A DNA stretch of 64,000 bases from Protea cynaroides (Eukaryota > Streptophyta > Magnoliopsida > Proteales > Proteaceae): contig CM053266.1 in NCBI GenBank assembly GCA_028583415.1, forward strand, positions 1,347,816 to 1,411,815. The letters are read 5' to 3'. Numbering within the stretch: position 1 is the first letter of the stretch; each line of letters begins with the position of its first letter. Below the pieces are notes generated by a model, which was not told the origin of the DNA, did no database searches, and worked only from the letters and a program-made list of their open reading frames with translations. Shown in pieces: positions 56,810 through 64,000 of this stretch. A program made the position numbers and the translations under genes.

Positions 56810-57700
56810 CTTTGAATGTGAACCCACCTTTTCCTCTCCTCTGCTTCTCTCTCTCTTCTCTTTTTCTCTTTTCTTCTTCTCTTTTCTTTCTTTTCTCTTT
56901 TCTTCTCTCTTTCTTTCTCCCTCTCTCATGTTTCTCTCTCTCACTCATGTCCTCCTCTCCTTGTGGTCTGGAAAAGAAGCCCCCTCTCTATTCTCTTGGC
57001 CTATTTATACTTTTTCTCCCCTCTTCAAGAAGATCCTTCTTTCCTTTTCTTCTTTTTCTAGGAAATCTCTTTTTTTTTTCTTTTTTTTTCTTTCCTTTCT
57101 TCCCTTCCTTTCCTTTTCTCTTCTCTCTCTCTCTTCCAAATTTTTTTTCTCTTTTCTTCTTCTAGAAGATCCTCTCTTCTTTCCTTTTTCTTTCTTCCTT
57201 CCTTTTCTTCTTTTTCTTCTAGAAAATCCTTACTTTCCATTTTTTTTCTTTCCTTTTCTTATTTCATTCCCACGTTTTTTCTTCTTCCTTTTTGTCCTTT
57301 TTCTCTTTCTTCTTCTAGAAAATCCCTTCATTCTTTTCTTTTTCTCTTTCTTTCTTCTAAAAAATTCCTTCTATCTTTTCTTTCTTTCTTATTTCCTTTT
57401 CTTCTTCCTTCCTTTCTTTCCTTTTTTTCCTTCTCCCTCCCTTTTCACGTTTTTTTCTAGAAAACGTTTCTTTTTCTTCTTTTTTCCTTTTTTTACTTCC
57501 TTTTTTTTCTTTCTTTCCTTCCTCATTCCTTCCTTTTTCTTTTCTTTCTCCATCTCTCTTTCACGTTTTTTTCTAGAAAACGTGAAAGAGATCTTTTCTC
57601 TTCTTTTTTTTCATTTTTTCTTTTATTTCTCTATCATTCCTTTTTTTCATTCTCCCATTCCCTTTCTCATGGCCCCTCTTTCCCTCTCTTTCCTATAATA
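56810..57700. repeat. CT-rich tract with TTCTAGAAAA-spaced repeats
   Basis: Almost pure pyrimidine on the plus strand, interrupted every 50-80 bp by TTCTAGAAAA-type palindromes. Two fuller palindromes CACGTTTTTTTCTAGAAAACG occur at about 57445 and 57562. The 303-residue reading frame across it is Phe/Ser/Leu low complexity and not a credible gene. On the minus strand it could be a GA-rich transcribed leader. Confidence 0.75.
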
Positions 57701-57708
<8 letters not shown>

Positions 57709-57777
<69 letters not shown>

Positions 57778-57780
57778 ATA
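57709..57780. repeat. (TA)n microsatellite
   Basis: About 30 TA dinucleotides, ending in TTATATATAATA. Confidence 0.95.
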
Positions 57781-57985
57781 ACATATTATACATTGTACAC
57801 GTATAAAAAAAATGCATGCATATTAACTGACATAACTTGGTCCGGATTGGTCTGAGCTGGGCCAGATAAACTTAGACTAAGCTGGATTAAGCTGGTTTGG
57901 ACTAAGATTGACATTTCATAGTCTATTTCTGTCACCCTTCCATATAGAATTTTTTGATAGCATCTATTCCAAATTTTCTGTGTTC

Positions 57986-58417
57986 ACTTTGTAGAACATT
58001 GAAAATGATGAATATGGGAACTTGAATCACCTCATTTGGAAATAAAATGGTCAACTTATGAATTTCTAAAGTTTAAGCAGGCCAATTATCGATAATTCAA
58101 CTGGCCTTTCCGCATGGGATCCTTCGGAGACTTCTACTGGAAATCCTTTACGACCACTTTGTAGAGTACTAAAAATGGAACAAAATAAAATTAAAATTAC
58201 CAGATTTGGATATGGGGTGACCAAAATATGAATTTCTAAAGATTAAATGACCATTTTCATGTGTAATTTTGCGTGAGACCGTTCGAAAACTTATACCCGA
58301 GATTTTACATGTCCACTTTGAAGAACATCACAAATGAAGAATAATGGCCTTAGAATCTTCTGAATCCGACGTAGAACGACAAAGATATGAAGCTTTGAAA
58401 TTCTAATGATAATGACC
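57986..58417. repeat. Three degenerate ~160-bp tandem units
   Basis: Units begin near 57986, 58155 and 58312 with CACTTTGTAGAACAT-like starts. Each has a later TATGAATTTCTAAAG-like end, the third one more diverged. Confidence 0.6.
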
Positions 58418-60406
58418 TTGAAGACCCAACTCCTTTTTCTTAGGATTAAGCTACTCTCTAGCTCAATCGCATTTGGATTCCCTCTGTTTCTAGAAGGTAC
58501 GATTGAGCTCGAGTGTATGGTCTGCAACTCAGATTGTTAGAAGAATAAAATATGGATGCTAACTGCATGAGATGATCGTGAACCATATTGTCATAAAATG
58601 ATGCAAAATGTGCTCGTGCTCTTTGAATGAAAAAGAAGAAGAAGAAGAAGAAGAAGAAGAAGAAGAAGAGGAGGAAACAAGAAAAATGAAGATGAAAGAA
58701 AGAAGAAGATGAAGAAGAAAGAGGAAAAGAAAGAAGAAAAATAATGAAGAAGAAAGATGAAAATAAGAAAAAGAAGAAGAATGAAGAAGAAGAATGTAGA
58801 AGAGGAATGAGGAACAAAGAAGAAGAATGAAGAATGAAGAAGAAGAATGAAGAAAAGAACGAGAAAGAAGAACATAAAAGAAGAAGAATGAAGAAGAAGA
58901 ATGACGAATAAGAATGTAGAATAAGCATGAAGAACAAAGAAAAAGAATGAAAAAGAAAAAGAAGAATATGAAGAAAGTAGTTGAAAGAAGAAGAAAGAAA
59001 AAGAAAGAAAAAGAAGAAGTAGAAGAATAACAAAAAAGAAAGAAGAACAATAAGAAGAAATGTACCACAAAAAAAATATAGAAATTCGCTGGCACACTTC
59101 GGAAGGGCGCGGGTGCACTTCTTCATCTTTTTCTTCTTCTTTATTCTTCTTCTGCTTCTTCTTTCATCATGTCCTTTTTTTCCTTTTCTTCTTCATTCTT
59201 CTTCTTCCGTCTTCTATTTCCTTTTTCTTCTTCTTTCTTCTACTTCATTATTCTTCTTCTTTCTTTGTCTCATTCATCTTCTTATTTTTCTTCTTGTTCA
59301 TTCTTCTTCTGTTTTTCACCTTTTTGTGACACAATGGGTTACGATCATCTCATGTGTTAGCATCCAAGTTTTATTCTTCTGAAAATCTGAGTTGAAGGCC
59401 TAACTCCTTCTTCTTATGATTAAGCTACTCTCAAGCTCAATCGCATTAGGATTCCCTCTGTTTCTAGAAGATGCGATTGAGCTTGAGTGTAGGGTCTACA
59501 ACTCAGATTGTCAGAAGAATAAAATATGGATGCTAACTGCATGAGATGATCGTAAACCAAATTGACATAAAATGGTATAAAATGTGCTCGTACTGTTTGA
59601 AGGAAAAAAAAAAGAAGAAGAAGAAGAGGAGGAGGAGCAAACAAGAAGAATGAAGATGAAGAAAGAAGAAGAATGAAGAAGAAAGAGGAAAAGAAAGAAG
59701 AAAAATAATGAAGAAGAAAGACAAAAAAGAAGAAGAACAATGAAGAACAAGAAGAAAAAGAAAGAAGAAGATTGAAGATGAAGAAAAAGAAGAAGAAGAT
59801 GAATATTGAAGAAGAAGAATGAGGAACATAGAAGAAGAATGAAGAATGAAGAATGTAGAAGAAGAATGAAGAAAATATTGAGAAAGAGGAATATAGAAGA
59901 AGAAAAATGTAGAAGAAGCATGAAGAAGTAGTTGAAATAAGAAGAATGAAAAAGTAGTTGAAATAAGAAGAATGAAAAAGAAAGAAGAGGAAGAAGTATA
60001 AGAAGAACAAAAAAGAATGAAGGAGAATAAGAAGAGATTTACTACAAAAAAAAAGATCTAAAAGTTCGCAGGCGCACTTCTTCATCTTCTTCTTTATTCT
60101 TCTTCCACTTCTTCTTCCACTTCTTCTTCCATCATGTCCTTTTTTCTTTTTCTTCTTCTTTCTTCTTCTTCCATCTTCTTTTTCCTTTTTCTTCTTCTTT
60201 CTTCTTCTTCATTCTTCTTCTTCTTTCTTTTTCTCATTCAACTTCTTATTTTTCATCTTCTTCATTCTTCTTCTGTTTTCCACCTTTTTGTGACACTATG
60301 GGTTATGATCATCTCATGTGTTAGCATCCAAGATTTATACTTCTGACAATCTGGGTTGATGACCCAACTCCTTCTTCTTTGAATTAAGCTACTCTCTAGC
60401 TCAATC
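58418..60406. repeat. Palindromic satellite, short block
   Basis: Satellite from a partial monomer through those with marker boxes near 58588 and 59569, type A. It ends in the stem of the CTAG dyad at CTCAATC, where the solo LTR inserted. Confidence 0.93.
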
Positions 60407-61402
60407 TAAGACCCGCACTCCATGAACCTGATCTAAACCTTGAATTCATGTCGTAACAGGTCTTCCAATCATCACCGGGCCAGACGAGACGAGCAGATGA
60501 CAAACAGGTACGTAGGAAACGGACCATTTAAGTGTGAATTTTGTTCATACCGATCGATGGTACCGGTCTTGGTACCGGTTGGCCGGTATAGCCTGCGCAG
60601 CAGACTATGAAGATCCAGAATCAGATCTCTGCGGGTCCAACTTTCCAAATTCTGAACCCTAGGACTTTCCTAATCCTAGGAGGCTTCCTAAACCTAAACC
60701 TAGCCTATATAAACCCCTCTAAACCTCTTAGAATCCCTTCCATTGATCCTCACAAACCCTAGAAAGTAGATAGTTGCTGAAGAAGGAGGAGAAACTAGGA
60801 AGAGTCGATATTACCGTTCGATGAAGAACACCTTACCGCCAGTCGACGGTGAGTGCTTAAACCTTCATTGACATTATGGCTCTAGGATTATGACTCTAGG
60901 ATGGTTAGGTATCTTTAATCAATACCATGCAAAATAGGTATTGATCTAAAACCCTATTTTGTCGATAAACCCTATTTTTGCCGACAAACCCTAATCTAGT
61001 CAGTAAACCCTAGATTCGAGTTCTAGGAAGAAGACCGTCAAAGCTAGGACTTGAATGGAATTGGAAAGAACTCTAACTCAATGCTCAGACCTAGAATGTG
61101 TAGGAAGAACCCTAGGATCAATAGGGGATGATCGACGGCAGTCGAGAACCGAACGTATGGTCTTTCGGAGACATACCGATCGACTATACCGGTTGCACCC
61201 TGTGCGACCGGTACTGCGATCGGTACCTTCCGGGGGCTGGTCTGTGGGGACCGGCTGACCATACCGGTCATAGGTTTCCCCACAGTGCTACGACCAGTAC
61301 CTGTGATCGGTCAGCCTTGTGGGAAGTTTTGTAATCTCGTGGTTTTTCGACCAATGAAAAACCTAAGAAAAACTATTCTAACTAAACCCTAATATCGTGT
61401 AG

Positions 61403-61462
61403 GATTTTGTGATAGCACGTTTAGACCTTGTGATGCGGAGCAAGCTATCAAACGAGCGTCAG
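61403..61462 (+). other. Predicted internal exon 2 of LTR gene (solo LTR 2)
   Basis: 60 nt between TCGTGTAG and GTAAGGG. It encodes CDSTFRPC and ends KRAS in the phase of exon 3. The first exon ends at 60848 before GTGAGTG and appears to carry a one-base insertion. Confidence 0.45.
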
Positions 61463-62210
61463 GTAAGGGAATCAGACCTAAACCCTAATAATCTAATGGA
61501 CAGTAACCCGTTGTTAATAACTATGACTCTGTCGATTAATGTTTGTGCATACTCGCATGTCATCCTTTACATTCAGTTATTAATATTGTTCATGCATACT
61601 CGCTATGCCAGGATGTGATTGTTAGGCATGTGATTGTTTTCGTTGGTGTGTGGAATGAGAAGGGCCTGGGGTCTGGGATCATTCCTCACACTAGCACCTT
61701 TTCGTAGTATTCTATCATAGCATGCTTGGTGCGGGTAGGGCATCAGGGGGAGGACGTGGCACTGTGGTCTCCAGTCTGGCCACCAGACTCTAGCTCTATC
61801 TCTATGCCGTAGGGAGTTGTGCTGGGATAGGGCCTACTGTGATGATATATAGGATTGGTTAGTAGCGAGCCCAGTTTACAAGCCCTCGCCAATAGGGGCT
61901 TACGTATTGGTATAGGTAGAGCATCAGTGGAGGTGTTGGCGGTGTTAATCCGGACGCCTTAGTTCTATCTCTATTCCATGGTGGGTGCATGTGGGACGGT
62001 AGTGGTGTGATCCACTCGGCGGCTTCACACACTCGTGTATAGAGGTGCGGTGGCCGCCAATCCTTTCTATAGCACATTGCAAACTTAAACCAGACCATAA
62101 TGTAATATGATTGTTACTAATGCATGTAAATGTTATATTGTCTGATTGTCTTACTGAGCTAAGTTGTGATCTTACCCTTGTGTATACCCCATTTTTAGAT
62201 GTTGATGCAG

Positions 62211-62332
62211 GTTAAATGGTGGATGACTACATGAATGCACCGACGTACGGAGGCGTGGCTGTTCTGGACGTGCAAGCAGGAGAGGACAAGCATGATGCTT
62301 CATGCGAGTGCCCTTTCTACGTGTATCTCTAG
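62211..62332 (+). pseudogene. LTR small ORF, terminal exon, broken copy (solo LTR 2)
   Basis: The 122-nt segment is recognisable with the stop at the same place (TAG 62330-62332). However, its first full codon is TAA (GGTTAAATG where other copies have a Tyr codon), and the last Cys of the CECxxC motif is Tyr (CECPFYVYL). This copy is therefore dead, which gives a useful contrast with the intact ones. Confidence 0.6.
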
Positions 62333-62615
62333 GATTTTTCTTTATTTATTTCAGTTACTTTCAGTTAAAATTAAAGTGATGTAAGGATATTTATTTATGT
62401 TTGAGAATTTGGATAATTGAATATTTATTTAAATCTATCAATAGATGCTCAGTTCATTTTATTTAAAGACTTCTGCTATACTTATTATATTCTGATGGTG
62501 GTTATGTGCAATGGTTTGTATGAGTGGACACGGTCTTATTGAGATCCTGGTATGAGCCGTTGGTTCAGTGATGGTTCACTCAAACTTCTGGTTCAGTCAG
62601 AATTGGGGTGTGACA

Positions 62616-64000
62616 CAATCACATTTGGATTCCCTCTACTTCTAGAAGATGTGGTTGAGCTTAAGTGTAGTGTTCACAACTCAAATTATCAGAAGAATAG
62701 ACTGTGGATGCTAACTGCATGAGATGATAGTGAACCATATTGTCATAAAATGGTGCAAAATGTACTTGTGCTCTTTGATTGAAAAAGAAGAAAGAAGAAA
62801 AATGAATCAGAAAGAGGAAAAGAAGATGTGGAAGAGGAGGAAAGAATAAGAATGAAGATAAAGAAAGAAGAAGAATGAAGAAGAAAGAGGAAGAGAAAGA
62901 AAAAAATAATGAAGAAAAAAGATGAAGAAGAAGAAAAGGAGGAAAAAGAAGAAAAATGAAGAAGAAGAAGAAGAACGAAGAAGAAAAAGAAAGAAGATGA
63001 ATGAGGATGAAGAAGAAGAAGAAGAAGATGAAGATTGAAAAATGGCGAAGAAGAATGAAGAAAAAGAAGAATAAGTTGAAGAAGACGAATGAAGAAGAAT
63101 GAAGAAAAGAATGAAAAAGAAGAAAGAAGAACATAGAAGAAGATGAAGAAGAATGAAGAAGAAGAATGTAGAAGAGGAATGAGGAACAAAGATGAAGAAT
63201 GAAGAATGAAGAAGAAGAATGAAGAAAAGAATGAGAAAAAAGAACATAGAAGAAGAAGAATGATGAAGAATGTAGAAGAAACATGAAGAATAATGAAAAA
63301 GAATGAAGAAGAAAAAGAAAAATATGAAGAAAGTTGTTGAAAGAAGAAGAAAGAGAAATAAAGAAGAAGAAGATGTAGAAGAAAAAAGAGAAAGAAAGAA
63401 GAAGAATAAGAAGAAATTTACCACAAAAAAATTTAGAAGTTTGCCGGCGGACTTCTCAATGGCGCTGGCGCACGTCTAAAGTCCTCTGGCACACTTCTTC
63501 ATCTTCTTCTTCTTCTTCTTCTTTATTCTTCTTCTACTTCTTCTTTCATCACGTCTTTTTTTTCCTTTTCTTCTTCATTCTTCTTCTTTCGTCTTCTTTT
63601 TCCTTTTTCTTATTCTTTCTTCTTCTTCATTCTTCTTCTTCTTTTTTTGTCTCATTTATCTTCTTATTTTTCTTCTTGTTAATTGTTCTTTTGTTTTCCA
63701 CCTTTTTGTGACACTATGGGTTACGATCATCTCATATGTTAGCATCCAAGTTTTATTCTTTTGAAAATCTGAGTGGAATACCCAACTCATTCTTCTTAGG
63801 ATTAAGCTACTCTCTTGCTCAATCGCATTTGGATTCCCTCTGTTTCTAGAAGATGCGATTGAGCTTGAGTGTAGGGTCTACAACTCAGATTGTCAGAAAA
63901 ATAAAATATGGATGCTAACAGCATGAGATGATCGTGAACCATATTGTCATAAAATGGTGCAAAATGTGCTCATGCTCTTTGAATAAAAAAGAAGAAGAAG
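62616..64000. repeat. Palindromic satellite, right block (continues off window)
   Basis: Marker boxes near 62740 and 63948. The first monomer is the long variant with AATCAGAAAGAGG (1.2 kb), and the second runs past the window end. The centre near 63440-63495 has three imperfect repeats of the GGCGCAC box. Confidence 0.93.

Larger units (their letters stand above)
54056..58417. other. Unidentified non-satellite block replacing most of one monomer
   Basis: 4.36 kb with no recognisable coding domain. Satellite stops inside a GAA arm at 54055 and resumes at TTGAAGACCCAACTCC (58418), a later part of the monomer. About 0.8 kb of satellite is missing, and I see no target duplication. Contents: an LTR-like piece (54056-55034), an AT-rich stretch (55035-56750), a CT-rich tract (56810-57700), a TA microsatellite and three degenerate ~160-bp repeats. 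It may be one or more decayed LTR elements joined by deletion. Confidence 0.6.
60407..62615 (+). mobile_element. Solo LTR in satellite
   Basis: A 2209-bp LTR with a perfect 5-bp duplication CAATC (60402-60406 and 62616-62620). It ends GTGTGACA. The 5' end reads TAAGACCCGC, so the first two bases of the usual TGTAAGACC are lost. It has a TATATAAA box (60706-60713), ACCGGT motifs (about 60548-60590 and 61170-61310), and the conserved LTR exons. No internal region remains. Confidence 0.95.

Noticed and set aside
56787..57698. 303-residue Phe/Ser/Leu ORF that could be mistaken for a membrane protein
   Set aside because: Low-complexity translation of a pyrimidine tract with palindromic spacers. 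No membrane-protein architecture beyond composition.
60407..62615. A full-length LTR element
   Set aside because: Only one LTR lies between the CAATC duplications, with no primer-binding site, coding region or polypurine tract.

Overview
This window looks like nuclear heterochromatin from a land plant with a large, repeat-rich genome. The evidence is chromodomain-type Ty3/gypsy elements primed by initiator tRNA-Met, a plant L1-type LINE with a DUF4283-like ORF1, a plant tRNA-Val fragment, and a plant-specific 'putative transposon protein' reading frame. I found no intact host gene. Everything recognisable is a transposable element, a satellite, or a remnant of one, and every large coding region carries stops or frameshifts. 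The species cannot be named from the sequence.

Layout. 1-11207: a Ty3/gypsy element on the minus strand (left end outside the window), with integrase, RNase H, RT, protease and gag remnants, an antisense accessory ORF, a primer-binding site and a 2.3 kb LTR. A solo LTR of a related family (494-2885) sits inside its pol. 11208-32050: about 21 tandem copies of a ~1 kb satellite monomer. 31777-31870: a tiny tRNA-Val/LINE-tail chimera in the last of these monomers. 32051-47249: an L1-type LINE inserted in the array and split in its endonuclease domain by a second Ty3/gypsy element (34510-44012). 47250-54055: seven more monomers. 54056-58417: an unidentified 4.4 kb non-satellite block that replaces most of one monomer. 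58418-60406: satellite. 60407-62615: another solo LTR. 62616-64000: satellite, running off the window.

The satellite monomer is close to a palindrome. A GAA-rich arm of about 500 bp and a TTC-rich arm of about 200 bp flank a small GC-rich centre, and adjacent monomers are joined by a second dyad centred on CTAG. The array can therefore be read as alternating inverted half-units. In 12-30 kb the monomers follow a four-monomer higher-order pattern.

The most unusual observation concerns the LTRs. All five LTRs, from two well-diverged families, carry a 122-nt open segment just after an AG acceptor. It encodes the same 39-residue acidic, cysteine-containing tail with a C-E-C-x-x-C motif. Stop position and length match between families, while most shared residues use different synonymous codons. 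In four of the five LTRs it is preceded by a 60-nt AG/GT-bounded exon and a GT-bounded first exon in compatible phase, suggesting a small spliced gene inside the LTR. Relative order of events: satellite array, then LINE, then gypsy element 2. The two solo LTRs, the chimera and gypsy element 1 are independent insertions.
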